A stretch of 64,000 nt of DNA from Paracoccus methylovorus (GCF_016919705.1 NZ_CP070371.1:1021501-1085500), one strand, 5' to 3'. Counted from the first letter of the stretch, positions 13,402 through 22,458 are shown. The notes: a model not told the origin generated them from the sequence alone. Program-made: numbers and translations.

Positions 13402-14458
13402 ACCCCGCGCCTCGGCACCGCTGATCTGGCAGGTGGTCACACCGATCCTCGCCGTCCTTGCCACCATGATCGTCGGCGGCGGGCTTTTCGCCGTCATGGG
13501 CTTCGACCCGGTAGCCGCGATCCGCACCATCTTCTGGGACCCGCTTTTCGGACCCGCCGCCAGCTATTCCCGGCCGCAACTGCTAGTCAAGGCCGGCCCG
13601 CTGATCCTGATCGCCTCGGGTCTGGCGCTGGGCTTCCGGGCGGGCATCTGGAACATCGGTGCCGAAGGGCAGTACATCATCGGCGCGATCTGCGGTGCGG
13701 CGGTCGCGCTGGCCGCCTATCCCATGGACGCCTTCTGGATATTCCCGGCGATGATCCTTGCCGGCGCGGCGGGCGGCTGGGCATGGGGCATGGTCCCCGC
13801 GCTGCTGCGCAACTGGTTCGGGGCCTCGGAAATCCTCGTCTCGCTGATGCTGGTCTATGTCGCGCAGCGCATCGCCGCATGGATGGCCTTTGGCCCGATG
13901 AAGAACCCCGAGGGCTTCAATTTTCCCGGTTCGCGCAATCTTCAACAATACGAGCCCGCGTCGAACCCGGAACTTTTCGCCAATTCCGGCCTGCATTGGG
14001 GCGGCGTCGCCGCAATTCTGGCGCTGGCGGCGATCTGGTTCATCATGTCGCGGCATGTGCTGGGCTTTCACATCCGCACCGCTGGCGCAGCGCCCCGCGC
14101 CGCCCGCTTTGCCGGGGTCCGCCCGGAAAGGCTGGTGGCGTTCTGTCTTGGCGTCTCGGGCGCTTTGGCGGGGCTTGCGGGTCTGTTCGAGGTCGCAGGC
14201 CCGGCCGGCCAGATCACCGAAAGCTTTGGTTCCGGTTATGGCTTCACGGCGATCATCGTCGCCTTCCTCGGGCGGCTGCATCCGCTGGGCATCCTGCTGG
14301 CGGGGCTGTTGCTGGCGCTGACCTATATCGGAGGCGAGCTGGCGCAGATGATGCTGAACCTGCCGGCCGCGACGGTCCAGGTATTTCAAGGGATGCTGCT
14401 GTTCTTTCTGCTCGGCTTTGACGTGCTGACCCGCTATCGCATCCGGAGGCGCACATGA
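13388..14458 (+). CDS. ABC transporter permease (BMP/nucleoside type, first)
   Basis: 356 residues, start ATG 13388 within the end of the ATPase gene. It has about nine hydrophobic segments and the family block GFRAGIWNIGAEGQYIIGA (about residues 80-98), characteristic of branched-chain/nucleoside importer permeases. It forms the membrane channel with the next gene, to which it is coupled by ATGA. Confidence 0.92.
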   Translation: MFRLEPRASAPLIWQVVTPILAVLATMIVGGGLFAVMGFDPVAAIRTIFWDPLFGPAASYSRPQLLVKAGPLILIASGLALGFRAGIWNIGAEGQYIIGAICGAAVALAAYPMDAFWIFPAMILAGAAGGWAWGMVPALLRNWFGASEILVSLMLVYVAQRIAAWMAFGPMKNPEGFNFPGSRNLQQYEPASNPELFANSGLHWGGVAAILALAAIWFIMSRHVLGFHIRTAGAAPRAARFAGVRPERLVAFCLGVSGALAGLAGLFEVAGPAGQITESFGSGYGFTAIIVAFLGRLHPLGILLAGLLLALTYIGGELAQMMLNLPAATVQVFQGMLLFFLLGFDVLTRYRIRRRT

Positions 14459-15342
14459 TCGATCCGATGTCCGTATTCATCCTGCTGCTGGGCGCCGCCA
14501 CGCCAATCCTGTTCGCGGCACTTGGCGAATTGGTGGTCGAACGCGCGGGCGTGCTGAACCTGGGCGTCGAGGGCATGATGATCACCGGGGCACTGGCCGG
14601 CTTTGCCGCCGCCTATGCCACCGGCAGCCCCGCCGTGGGTTTCGCCGCCGCCGCCCTGGCCGGGGCAGCCGTGTCGATGAGCTTTGCCGTGTTGACGCAA
14701 TTCCTGCTTTCGAACCAGGTGGCTACGGGGCTGGCGCTGACGCTTTTCGGGCTGGGCCTGACCGCGATGTTCGGCAAGCCTTATGAAGGGTTAAAGGCAC
14801 CGGCCATGATGCCCGGCCCGTTGCGCCTCAACTGGATGATCTGGCTGGGGATCGCCTTGGTCCCGATCGTCTGGTGGTTTCTTGCCCGCACCCGTGCCGG
14901 GCTGATCCTGCGCGCCGTGGGTGAAAACCACGATGCCGCGCATGGTCTGGGCTATCCGGTCAGGTGGGTCCGCATCCTTGCCATCGGCTTCGGCGGCGCG
15001 CTGGCGGGAATGGGCGGGGCCTATATCTCAATCGCCACGGTGCTGCAATGGACCGAGGGGATGACCGCCGGCGCGGGCTGGATCGCATTGGCCATCGTGG
15101 TTTTCGCGCAATGGAACCCATGGGGCGTGCTGGCGGGCGCCTGGCTCTTTGGCGGCGTCACCGTATTGCAGTTGCGGCTGCAAGCGGCCGGCGTTGCGGT
15201 GCCGGTGCAACTGCTGTCCATGGCGCCCTATCTGGCCACCATCTTTGTGCTGGTGCTGATCTCGGCCCGCCAGAAATTTGGCCGCTCGGGGGGCGGCGCA
15301 GCGCCTGCCAGCCTCGGCCGGCCTTTCTATGCACTGAAATAA
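14455..15342 (+). CDS. ABC transporter permease (BMP/nucleoside type, second)
   Basis: 295 residues, mostly hydrophobic, with ALGELVVERAGVLNLGVEG near the N-terminus, the matching motif to that in the preceding permease. ATG 14455 overlaps the upstream stop (ATGA). The pair would make a heterodimeric channel served by the double ATPase. The binding-protein gene follows after 24 bp with its own ribosome-binding site (AAGGAG). Confidence 0.92.
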   Translation: MIDPMSVFILLLGAATPILFAALGELVVERAGVLNLGVEGMMITGALAGFAAAYATGSPAVGFAAAALAGAAVSMSFAVLTQFLLSNQVATGLALTLFGLGLTAMFGKPYEGLKAPAMMPGPLRLNWMIWLGIALVPIVWWFLARTRAGLILRAVGENHDAAHGLGYPVRWVRILAIGFGGALAGMGGAYISIATVLQWTEGMTAGAGWIALAIVVFAQWNPWGVLAGAWLFGGVTVLQLRLQAAGVAVPVQLLSMAPYLATIFVLVLISARQKFGRSGGGAAPASLGRPFYALK

Positions 15343-15366
15343 GACCCAACCCGCAAGGAGCATGAC

Positions 15367-16443
15367 ATGAAACGCAGAACCCTTCTTGGCAGCGCCGCGG
15401 CGCTCGTGGCCTGTTCGGCCCTGCCCGCCTTGGCGCAAGAGGAAAAACTGAAGGTGGGCTTCATCTACGTGGGCCCCGTGGGCGATGGCGGCTGGACCTA
15501 TCAGCACGATCTGGCCCGTCAGGCGGTAGAGCGGGAATACGGCGACCGCGTCGAGACCACCTATATCGAATCCGTGCCCGAAGGGGCGGATGCCGAACGC
15601 GCCCTGACCCAGTTGGCACTGGCTGGCAACAAGCTGATCTTTGCCACCAGCTTCGGCTTCATGGATGCGGTGATGAACACCGCCAAGAAGTTCCCCGACG
15701 TGAAGTTCGAGCACGCCACCGGCTATAAACGCGCCGACAACGTCGCCACCTATGATGCCCGGTTTTACGAAGGGCGCGCGGTGCTGGGCACCATCGCCGG
15801 CCGCATGACCAAATCGAACAAGATCGGCTATATCGGCGCTTTCCCGATCCCCGAGGTCGTGCAGGGCATCAACTCGGCCTATCTTCACGCCAAAAAGGTG
15901 AACCCGGATGTCGAGATGAAGGTGGTCTGGGCCTATACTTGGTTCGACCCCGCGAAAGAGGCCGATGCCGCCGCGGCCCTGATCGCCGAGGGCGTCGATG
16001 TCTTCATGCAGCACACCGATTCCACCGCGCCGCTGGCCAAGGCGCAGGAAGCCGGCGCCTATGGCTTTGGTCAGGCATCCGACATGGCGAATTTCAAACC
16101 GACGCCGCGTATCTCTTCGATCATCGACAACTGGGAACCCTATTACATCCGGCGCGTCGGCGAGGTGCTGGACGGCACATGGGAATCGCATGGCGTCTGG
16201 CTTGGGATCGGTGACGGAGAGGTCGTGATCGGCGAAATCACCGATGCGGTGCCGGCTGAGGTCAAGGCAGAGGCCGAGGCGTTGCGCGACAAGATCGCCT
16301 CTGGCGAGCACCACCCCTTTACTGGGCCGCTGAACAAGCAGGACGGCTCGGTCTGGCTGGCCGAGGGGCAAACGGCCACCGACGAGGAGCTGTCCTCGAT
16401 GAACTTCTATGTCGAGGGGATCACGGCGCCGATGCCGAAATAA
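15367..16443 (+). CDS. BMP-family ABC substrate-binding protein
   Basis: 358 residues. The leader MKRRTLLGSAAALVAC...ALPALAQ can be read either as a lipobox (LVAC) or as an ordinary signal peptidase site (ALA-Q). The mature protein has the BMP/PnrA signature KVGFIYVGPVGDGGWTYQHD and DANFxxG-type elements; close relatives bind purine nucleosides or bases. It is the last gene of the ATPase-permease-permease-binding-protein unit and is followed by a terminator. The binding protein being last, rather than first, is a common arrangement in this family. Confidence 0.92.
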   Translation: MKRRTLLGSAAALVACSALPALAQEEKLKVGFIYVGPVGDGGWTYQHDLARQAVEREYGDRVETTYIESVPEGADAERALTQLALAGNKLIFATSFGFMDAVMNTAKKFPDVKFEHATGYKRADNVATYDARFYEGRAVLGTIAGRMTKSNKIGYIGAFPIPEVVQGINSAYLHAKKVNPDVEMKVVWAYTWFDPAKEADAAAALIAEGVDVFMQHTDSTAPLAKAQEAGAYGFGQASDMANFKPTPRISSIIDNWEPYYIRRVGEVLDGTWESHGVWLGIGDGEVVIGEITDAVPAEVKAEAEALRDKIASGEHHPFTGPLNKQDGSVWLAEGQTATDEELSSMNFYVEGITAPMPK

Positions 16444-16458
16444 GCCGCAGGCCGACAA

Positions 16459-16484
16459 AAAACCGGGGCCTTGGCCCCGGTTTC
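16459..16484 (+). terminator. Terminator after the BMP transporter (bidirectional)
   Basis: AACCGGGGCC (16461-16470) pairs with GGCCCCGGTT (16473-16482) over a TT loop. T's flank on the + side and six A's on the other, so it can also stop leftward transcription from the dps side. Confidence 0.88.
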
Positions 16485-16599
16485 CTGTTCTAAGCAAAAA
16501 CCTGCAGCATTTCGGCAATTCGTTGAATCGCAACGGTGTTGCAGATGTTTTTACGCATTTCCCGGCGCAAAACCGGCATGCAGTTTTGCGGGAAGCGCG

Positions 16600-17073
16600 T
16601 TATTCCAGATGGCTTTCCAAGAACCACAGGTCCTTGTCCGCCGTGCGTGACGCGCCGGTGAACAGATCGGCCGTATCGGCATCGCCCGCCTCATCCGTCG
16701 CATCAATGGCGGCGCGGACCTTTTCACCATAATCGCGCATGCGTTCGCACACCGCCTTGATGTGATCCTCGGCCTTGGTCAGATCCGTGGGGTATTCCTG
16801 CAGCGTGCTGGTCTTGGCGACCTTCTCGACCGTGCCGACAGCAACGCCATCCAGCACCTGCACGCGCTCGGCCATCATGTCCACATGCTCATCCAGCCGC
16901 GCCTTGACCGTGTCGAAAAGCTCATGCACCGCGATGAAATTACGTCCCTTGACGTTCCAATGCGCCTGCTTGATCGCCGCCGACAATGCCAAGGCATCGG
17001 CCAGACGGGCATTCAGCTCAGCAATCGCGGTCTTGCGGGCATTGTCGCTAAGCCCTTTGACATTCACAGCCAT
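16600..17073 (-). CDS. dps: Dps-family DNA-protecting ferritin
   Basis: 157 residues, start ATG 17073 preceded by AAGGAGAG. The ferroxidase-site residues of Dps are visible in KQAHWNVKG (H38), IAVHELFD (H50, D54) and DEHVDMMAERV (D61, D65, E69). Dps forms dodecamers that oxidise and store iron and coat DNA during starvation and peroxide stress. Stands alone between the BMP terminator and the acpP terminator. No clear regulator box seen. Confidence 0.93.
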   Translation of the reverse strand: MAVNVKGLSDNARKTAIAELNARLADALALSAAIKQAHWNVKGRNFIAVHELFDTVKARLDEHVDMMAERVQVLDGVAVGTVEKVAKTSTLQEYPTDLTKAEDHIKAVCERMRDYGEKVRAAIDATDEAGDADTADLFTGASRTADKDLWFLESHLE

Positions 17074-17161
17074 GAAACTCTCCTTCTTCGGGTTCGCAGA
17101 GGAAACCAAGGCAGTGCCGCGGCGGTTCCCCACAACGCTGGGTCAAACTGCCGCAGGCAAA

Positions 17162-17198
17162 GAAAAAGGGCGGCGCTTTCGTTGGAAAGCACCGCCCC
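17162..17198 (-). terminator. Terminator downstream of acpP
   Basis: On the minus strand GGGGCGGTGCTTTC (17197-17184 side) pairs with GAAAGCGCCGCCC and runs into TTTTTCTTT (to 17162). One mismatch in a 13-bp stem. It closes the fabD-fabG-acpP direction of transcription. Confidence 0.88.
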
Positions 17199-17217
17199 GA
17201 AACCTCTCAGAGCAGGA

Positions 17218-17451
17218 TCAGACTGCGCCCTGGATGAATTTCACCGCATCGCCAAAGGTCTGGATCGTTTCGGCGGCGTCGTCCGGGATTTCGATACCGA
17301 ACTCTTCCTCGAACGCCATGACCAGCTCCACGGTATCCAGCGAATCGGCGCCAAGATCGTCGATGAACGAGGCGGTTTCCGTCACCTTCTCCTCATCGAC
17401 ACCCAGGTGCTCGACGACAATTTTCTTCACGCGATCAGCGATATCGCTCAT
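17218..17451 (-). CDS. acpP: Acyl carrier protein
   Basis: 77 residues, acidic, start ATG 17451 with GAGGAAGAG upstream. The phosphopantetheine serine is S37 in GADSLDT. It carries growing acyl chains for type II fatty-acid synthesis in the cytoplasm. It lies 136 bp downstream of fabG and ends at a strong terminator; fabF does not follow, unlike many relatives. Confidence 0.97.
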   Translation of the reverse strand: MSDIADRVKKIVVEHLGVDEEKVTETASFIDDLGADSLDTVELVMAFEEEFGIEIPDDAAETIQTFGDAVKFIQGAV

Positions 17452-17587
17452 GTCTCTTCCTCGTTTTCGCGGGCAATCCGCCCAGATGTTCCAGCGATTG
17501 CCGGTCACAGCCCAGGGCGGTACCCCTGCAGCCTTGCTTGCCGGATATAGCACGCAGACGTGATCTTGCAACCCGCATAAACTGCGA

Positions 17588-18325
17588 TCAGATCATCGCC
17601 ATGCCGCCGTTGACATGCAGCGTGGCACCTGTGACATAGCCCGACTCCGGGCTGGCCAGATACAGCACAGCCGCGGCGATTTCCTGGGCTGAGCCCATGC
17701 GGCCCGCAGGAATCTGCGCCAGGATCCGCCCCTTCTGCTCTTCGTTCAGCTTGTCGGTCATCGCCGTCTCGATAAAGCCCGGGGCCACGCAGTTCACCGT
17801 GATACCGCGCGATGCGACTTCATAGGCCAGGCTTTTCGACATGCCGACCAGCCCTGCCTTGGCAGCGGCGTAATTGCCCTGTCCCGGATTTCCGGTGGTG
17901 CCGACGATCGAGCTGATATTGACGATCCGTCCCCAGCGCGCCTTCATCATGCCGCGCAGTACCCCCCGGCACAACCGGAAGCTTGACGTCAAATTGACCT
18001 CCAGCACCTGTGCCCATTCCTCGTCGGACATGCGCATGAACAGGTTGTCGCGCGTGATCCCGGCATTGTTGACCAGAATATCGACCGAACCCATGGCCTC
18101 GACCGCCGCCTTGGGCAAAGCCTCGACGGCTGCCGCATCGCCAAGATTCGCCGTCACCACATGGGCGCGCGCACCAAGCTTGTCGGCCAGTTCCCGCAGC
18201 GGCGCCTCGCGCGTGCCCGACAAAGCCACCGTGGCACCGGCCGCATGCAGAGCCTCGGCCACCGCCCCGCCGATCCCGCCAGATGCCCCGGTTACAAGGG
18301 CATTCCTGCCCGTCAGATCAAACAT
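17588..18325 (-). CDS. fabG: 3-oxoacyl-[acyl-carrier-protein] reductase
   Basis: 245 residues. SDR with TGASGGIG (12-19), NNAG (86-89), serine pair 138-139 and YAAAK (Y152, K156), all active-site residues intact. NADPH-dependent reduction of 3-oxoacyl-ACP. ATG 18325. Sits between fabD and acpP, which fixes the fatty-acid synthesis role over other SDR functions. Confidence 0.95.
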   Translation of the reverse strand: MFDLTGRNALVTGASGGIGGAVAEALHAAGATVALSGTREAPLRELADKLGARAHVVTANLGDAAAVEALPKAAVEAMGSVDILVNNAGITRDNLFMRMSDEEWAQVLEVNLTSSFRLCRGVLRGMMKARWGRIVNISSIVGTTGNPGQGNYAAAKAGLVGMSKSLAYEVASRGITVNCVAPGFIETAMTDKLNEEQKGRILAQIPAGRMGSAQEIAAAVLYLASPESGYVTGATLHVNGGMAMI

Positions 18326-18364
18326 GCCAAAGCCCTTCTTTCGTGTCCAAATATCCCGGGGGAC

Positions 18365-18412
18365 GCCTCATCGGCCCGTCTTGGGGCCGGTGAGGCGGGG
18401 GGCAGCGCCCCC
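18365..18412. other. GC-rich inverted repeats between fabD and fabG
   Basis: GCCTCA (18365-18370) pairs with TGAGGC (18391-18396), with further CGGCCC/GGGGCCG pairing inside, and a second GGGGGC-AGC-GCCCCC-like hairpin follows. No T-run on either strand, so it is more likely an RNA-processing or pausing element within the fab unit than a terminator. Confidence 0.4.
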
Positions 18413-18421
18413 ACCGCCCTC

Positions 18422-19348
18422 TCAGCCCCTCAGCGCCGCAATATCCGCAGGGGCACCGACATTGCGCACCACGACGTCCTTGGCAATGCGCTTGATCATG
18501 CCCGACAAGGCCTTGCCGGCGCCGATCTCCCAGAACTCATCGACACCGGCCGCCGCCAGAAACTCCACCGATTCACGCCAGCGCACAGCGCCGGTCACCT
18601 GCTCGACCAATAGCCGCCGGATCGCGCCGGGCTCGGTCACCGGCTCGGCACGGACGTTGGCGACCAGCGGCACCGCCGGCGCAGAGATCTCCACCGCCGC
18701 CAGCGCCTCGGCCATCACCGCCGCCGCCGGCTGCATAAGCGCCGAATGGAACGGGGCCGAAACCGGCAGCATCAAAGCCCGCTTGGCGCCGCGCTCCTTG
18801 GCCAGCACCGCTGCGCGCTCAACCGCCGCCTTGTGACCCGAGATCACCACTTGCGCCGGATCATTGTCATTGGCGGCCTGACAGACCTCGCCATCGGCCG
18901 CATCGCGGGCGATCTGGTCCACCGCGGCGAAATCAAGCCCCAGAATCGCCGCCATCGCGCCTTGCCCCACGGGCACCGCCTCTTGCATGGCCTGGCCGCG
19001 CAGGCTCAAAAGCCGTGCGGTGTCGGACAGGCTCAGCGCGCCTGCGGCGCAAAGCGCCGAATATTCCCCCAACGAATGACCGGCGACGAAATCCGCGTCC
19101 CCGATGCCGAAACCTTCCGCTTCCAGCGCCCGCAGGGCAGCGATGGAGGTCGCCATCAGTGCCGGCTGGGCATTCCGGGTCAGGGTCAAGGTCTCGATAT
19201 CCCCGTTCCAGATCAGGTTGGACAGGCTTTCTCCCAGTGCCTCGTCCACCTCGGCAAAGACCTCGCGCGCCGCCGGATAAGCCTCGGCCAGCTCGCGCCC
19301 CATGCCGACGACCTGAGCGCCCTGCCCCGGAAATACGAATGCCCGCAT
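18422..19348 (-). CDS. fabD: Malonyl-CoA:ACP transacylase
   Basis: 308 residues. FPGQGAQVVGMG at the N-terminus, catalytic serine S92 in GHSLGEY, and the histidine in VSAPFHSALM near residue 200. It loads malonyl groups on ACP. Start ATG 19348 (MRAFVFPGQG) has GAAGGGG upstream; the frame is open further but that extension overlaps the sensor kinase gene and lacks family similarity. Begins the fabD-fabG-acpP series. Confidence 0.96.
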   Translation of the reverse strand: MRAFVFPGQGAQVVGMGRELAEAYPAAREVFAEVDEALGESLSNLIWNGDIETLTLTRNAQPALMATSIAALRALEAEGFGIGDADFVAGHSLGEYSALCAAGALSLSDTARLLSLRGQAMQEAVPVGQGAMAAILGLDFAAVDQIARDAADGEVCQAANDNDPAQVVISGHKAAVERAAVLAKERGAKRALMLPVSAPFHSALMQPAAAVMAEALAAVEISAPAVPLVANVRAEPVTEPGAIRRLLVEQVTGAVRWRESVEFLAAAGVDEFWEIGAGKALSGMIKRIAKDVVVRNVGAPADIAALRG

Positions 19349-19421
19349 CGCGGAATCCCCTTCTGTCTTATGTCTTTGTGACAGCCTTAGCTCGCGACGT
19401 TGCGTCCCGCAACCGCGCCGC

Positions 19422-20759
19422 TCAGCGTGGAATGACGATCTCGGCCCGCAATCCGCCCAGCCGTTCACCCTCTCCCAAGCGAAGCTGGCCGCCATGAGCG
19501 CGGGCGATGTCGGCGGCGATGGACAGGCCCAGACCCACGCCTTGCCCGCGGTTCTGGTTGCGCGCGGGGTCCAGTCGGGTAAAGGGCTTCAGCGCCTCTT
19601 CACGCTTGGCAGCCGGGATACCCGGACCGTCATCCTCGACCGAGATGCGGAAATAGCTGGGGCCCAATGCCGCCTCGACCTCGGCGCGGTCGCCATAGCG
19701 CACGGCGTTGCCGATCAGGTTCTCGACGGCGCGGCGCATGCTGTCACTGCGAAAAGTCGCCCGCCCTGTCTCGTCCCCCGCCACCGAGTGCAACATGACC
19801 CTCTGCCCGCCGCGTTGCGCATCCGCGACGATACCGCGCACGAAATCCAGCGCCGGCACCAGTTGGGGGGGCGCATCCTGCGCCGCATCGCGGGCATGAT
19901 CCAGAAAGGCATCGACCATCGTGCCCATCGCCGCCACATCGCTTTCCAGTGCTGCGATCTCCTCGCGCTCGGGCGGATAATCGGGGCTGAGCATCGACAG
20001 CCCCAGCCGCAGCCGGGTCAGGGGTGTCCTCAGGTCGTGACTGACGCCCGAAAGCATCTGCTTGCGCTGTTCGTTCTGACGCTCGATGCGGGCGCGCATC
20101 TCAAGAAAGGCGGTGCCGGCGCTGCGGATCTCGATCGCGCCGCCGGGGCGATAGGGAATGATCCGGCCCTTGCCATATTCCTCGGCCGCGCGCGCCAGCC
20201 GCCTGATCGGGCGCAACTGGTTGCGCAAAAAGATCGTCGCAATCGCCGTCATCAGCAGCGAGGTGCCGATCATTAGAACCAAAAGCTGGTGCGGGTTCGA
20301 GGCACTGACGCGAAGGCGCGGAAAATCCAGCCGATAATCGCCCCACCGCCCCTGCAGCGTCACCCGTACCTCGCGTCGCTGGCTCAGGTCGACGGCGCGG
20401 ACGGCCGGCACACGGTCGTGCAATTCGGAAATCACAAGGCGCCCCGACAGATCGAAAGGGGCACGCCAGTCGGCACCCGGATCGGCGGGCAGGGTCAGTT
20501 CCAATCCCAGTGGCCCGGCGACCTCGCGCGCCGATGCGCGCGCCGTCTCAATATCGGGGGCCGCCTCGATCCGCGCTGCGACCAGCGCAACCTCGCGCGC
20601 CATGCCCGAGGTCATCTGCCGCGTCACATCCTCGAAATGGCGTTGCAGGAACATGATGGTGACCACGACGGTCACCACCACGACCGGCAGGAACAGGATC
20701 AGCGCCGCCCGTCCGTAAAGCCCGCGCGGCATAACCCGTTTCAACCAGTCGAAATTCAT
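19422..20759 (-). CDS. EnvZ-type membrane sensor histidine kinase (orphan in this window)
   Basis: 445 residues. TM1 about 19-37, periplasmic sensor about 38-155, TM2 about 158-177, HAMP to about 230, H-box SHDLRTPLTRL with H241, N-box ENLIGNAVRYGD (about 346-357), G1 DDGPG (376-380), G2 GVGLGL (407-412). Start ATG 20759 preceded by AAGAGG. The architecture resembles EnvZ/OmpR-type kinases. No response regulator is adjacent: upstream is a divergent MBL hydrolase and downstream fabD. Its partner must lie elsewhere. Confidence 0.92.
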   Translation of the reverse strand: MNFDWLKRVMPRGLYGRAALILFLPVVVVTVVVTIMFLQRHFEDVTRQMTSGMAREVALVAARIEAAPDIETARASAREVAGPLGLELTLPADPGADWRAPFDLSGRLVISELHDRVPAVRAVDLSQRREVRVTLQGRWGDYRLDFPRLRVSASNPHQLLVLMIGTSLLMTAIATIFLRNQLRPIRRLARAAEEYGKGRIIPYRPGGAIEIRSAGTAFLEMRARIERQNEQRKQMLSGVSHDLRTPLTRLRLGLSMLSPDYPPEREEIAALESDVAAMGTMVDAFLDHARDAAQDAPPQLVPALDFVRGIVADAQRGGQRVMLHSVAGDETGRATFRSDSMRRAVENLIGNAVRYGDRAEVEAALGPSYFRISVEDDGPGIPAAKREEALKPFTRLDPARNQNRGQGVGLGLSIAADIARAHGGQLRLGEGERLGGLRAEIVIPR

Positions 20760-20816
20760 GCCTCTTGCCCCATCCGGCCCTTGGAAACCGGGCCTCATGA
20801 CGACTAGGTTAGCCTC

Positions 20817-21683
20817 ATGACAAGCGCCAAGAAAGCCCTGCGGATCATCACCGCCGACAATCCCTCGCCCTTTACCGGGCCGGGCACCAATACTTTCCTG
20901 CTGGGACACGAACAGGTCGCGGTAATCGACCCCGGCCCCGACCTTGCCGCGCATCGCCACGCGATTCTGGCCGCTGCGGGTCCCGGCCGCATCAGCCATA
21001 TTTTCGTGACGCATGCGCATCTGGATCATTCCGGCGGCGCCCTCGCGCTTTCGCTCGCGACAGGCGCCCCGGTTCTGGGCTTCGGACCGGCGGAATCGGG
21101 CCGCTCTGCGGTAATGGAGCGGCTGGCGCAGGAAGGCGCAATCGACGGTGGCGAGGGGCTGGACCGCGACTTTCTTCCCGATATTTCACTGGGCGACGGC
21201 GCGGTGGTCGAAACAGACGAGTGGCGGTTGAGTGCGTTGCATACGCCGGGCCATTTCGCCGGCCACCTGGCCTTTCTCCAGGACGAGACGATCTTTTGCG
21301 GCGATGTGGTGATGGGTTGGGCGTCGACCCTTATTTCACCGCCCGACGGCGATCTGGCGGATTATTTCCGCTCACTGGCGCGGCTTGATTCAGCCGGAGC
21401 GCAGGTGCTGCTGCCTGCGCATGGCGAAGCGGTGCGCGATCCCGCGGCGCGGCTGGCAGAACTGGCTGCGCATCGGCGCGAGCGCACGGTGCAGATCCTT
21501 GCCGCGCTTCGCGACGGCCCCGCCACCGCCGAGGCGCTTGCGCGGCGAATCTACCAGATCCCCGCGGCAATGATTCCTGCCGCCAAGCGCAATGTGCTGG
21601 CGCATCTGATCGCGCTCTCCGAGCTTGGCGCGGTCTCGACCCCCGCTCCGATCGTCTCGGATTCGGTCTTTTCCGCCCATTGA
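20817..21683 (+). CDS. MBL-fold metallo-hydrolase (LACTB2-like)
   Basis: 288 residues. Metal-binding motif THAHLDH (65-71), later ligand histidine in HTPGHFAGH, and aspartate in FCGDVVMGW, followed by a C-terminal winged-helix-like tail. Relatives include LACTB2-type nucleases and glyoxalase-II-like thioesterases; the sequence does not decide between them. Divergent from the sensor kinase with 57 bp between. Confidence 0.88.
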   Translation: MTSAKKALRIITADNPSPFTGPGTNTFLLGHEQVAVIDPGPDLAAHRHAILAAAGPGRISHIFVTHAHLDHSGGALALSLATGAPVLGFGPAESGRSAVMERLAQEGAIDGGEGLDRDFLPDISLGDGAVVETDEWRLSALHTPGHFAGHLAFLQDETIFCGDVVMGWASTLISPPDGDLADYFRSLARLDSAGAQVLLPAHGEAVRDPAARLAELAAHRRERTVQILAALRDGPATAEALARRIYQIPAAMIPAAKRNVLAHLIALSELGAVSTPAPIVSDSVFSAH

Positions 21684-21787
21684 GCGCGCCTGCGCACCTG
21701 AGCTGCGAGGATTTTCAAAATGGGTGAAAAAAAAGCGATAACCCCTCTGGACGACCCTGAACAGCGAGGCTATACACCGCCCCGTGT

Positions 21788-21862
21788 TCCGGCGTAGCTC
21801 AGCGGTAGAGCAGTTGACTGTTAATCAATTGGTCGTAGGTTCGATCCCTACCGCCGGAGCCA
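21788..21862 (+). tRNA. tRNA-Asn (anticodon GTT)
   Basis: TCCGGCG at 21788-21794 pairs with CGCCGGA at 21852-21858; discriminator G then genomically encoded CCA. D-arm TAGCTCAGCGGTAGAGC, anticodon stem TTGA/TCAA around CTGTTAA with GTT at 21820-21822, T-loop GTTCGATCC. All arms fold without mismatch. It marks the boundary between core genome and the prophage remnant. Confidence 0.97.
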
Positions 21863-21887
21863 AAAATCCTTAGATTTCAGCTACTTA

Positions 21888-21910
21888 ACGCACAACCGTT
21901 GGTTGTGCGT
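21888..21910. repeat. Perfect 10-bp hairpin just downstream of tRNA-Asn
   Basis: ACGCACAACC (21888-21897), loop GTT, GGTTGTGCGT (21901-21910). No T-run follows on the + strand, so it is not a typical terminator, though it could shape the tRNA 3' trailer. It ends 16 bp before the repeat pair at 21926. Confidence 0.6.
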
Positions 21911-21925
21911 CCGACCGTTGTAGCG

Positions 21926-21965
21926 TGCCACGCAAATTGGCAGAGTTTGCCACGCAAAATGTCAG
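21926..21965. repeat. Two imperfect 18-bp direct repeats spaced 22 bp
   Basis: TGCCACGCAAATTGGCAG (21926-21943) and TGCCACGCAAAATGTCAG (21948-21965) match at 16 of 18 positions with start-to-start distance 22 bp, two helical turns. This is the kind of array bound by Mu-type transposases at element ends. Interpretation as a prophage end is inference. Confidence 0.6.
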
Positions 21966-22048
21966 CACGACGTTTTCGTTAAACACCCCTTAAACACTCC
22001 GTTCAAAGCCGGCTGATGCCGACCGCCGTGGCGGCTCTCGCTGGAGGA

Positions 22049-22258
22049 TCAGCCGGCAATGCGGGCTTCAGTCTGAAGGGTGTGGCAGGCCTCGATCACA
22101 GCCAGGGCGCGGCGGGCGGATCCAAGCGCGTATTCCGTTCCTCCATGGGCAATGTTGCCGTGCCCGGCAGCAGCCTCGGCGGCTTCCTGAAGGCTGGCTG
22201 CCGCCTCATTCAAAAGCTCCGCAGCGCGGGTCAACGAGGCTTGGAAGATCTGGTCCAT
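22049..22258 (-). CDS. Small Ala-rich helical protein, unknown, at distal end of prophage
   Basis: 69 residues, start ATG 22258 with GGAG 7 nt upstream. Nearly all predicted helix, with AAASLQEAAEAAAG and a conserved-looking C-terminal part (ALAVIEACHTLQTEARI). No family recognised. It lies between two sets of 22-bp-spaced repeats, distal to the tail genes and in the same orientation. Confidence 0.55.
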   Translation of the reverse strand: MDQIFQASLTRAAELLNEAAASLQEAAEAAAGHGNIAHGGTEYALGSARRALAVIEACHTLQTEARIAG

Positions 22259-22385
22259 GTCGGTCTCCTGGTTGGTGTCAGACAGATGGAGCAGGTGCGC
22301 AGGTAGTGAAGTCCTGTGGCACGCGATCCGGGAAAAAATTGCCGCTGGCTATGACGGCCTCTTTTCATGACGCCTGTGGCGGCGG

Positions 22386-22422
22386 ACTAGCTTTGGCAGG
22401 ATGATGCACTAGCTTTGGCAAG
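22386..22422. repeat. Second pair of direct repeats, also spaced 22 bp
   Basis: ACTAGCTTTGGCAGG (22386-22400) and ACTAGCTTTGGCAAG (22408-22422), 14 of 15 identical, start-to-start 22 bp. Read on the opposite strand they begin TGCCA, as do the repeats at 21926, and point toward them. They sit between the last tail gene and the 69-residue gene; the rest of 22259-22458 shows no gene. Confidence 0.55.
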
Positions 22423-22458
22423 AAAATTTTTCGAGCCATCGCCTCAGATGTCCCTTGA

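Noticed and set aside
12013..13530. 505-codon open frame antisense to the BMP-type ATPase gene
   Set aside because: The sense strand encodes clear Walker and ABC motifs; the antisense product is Arg/Gln/His-rich with no motif.
15028..16533. 501-codon open frame antisense to the BMP-binding protein gene
   Set aside because: No motif, and it crosses the terminator and two sense genes.
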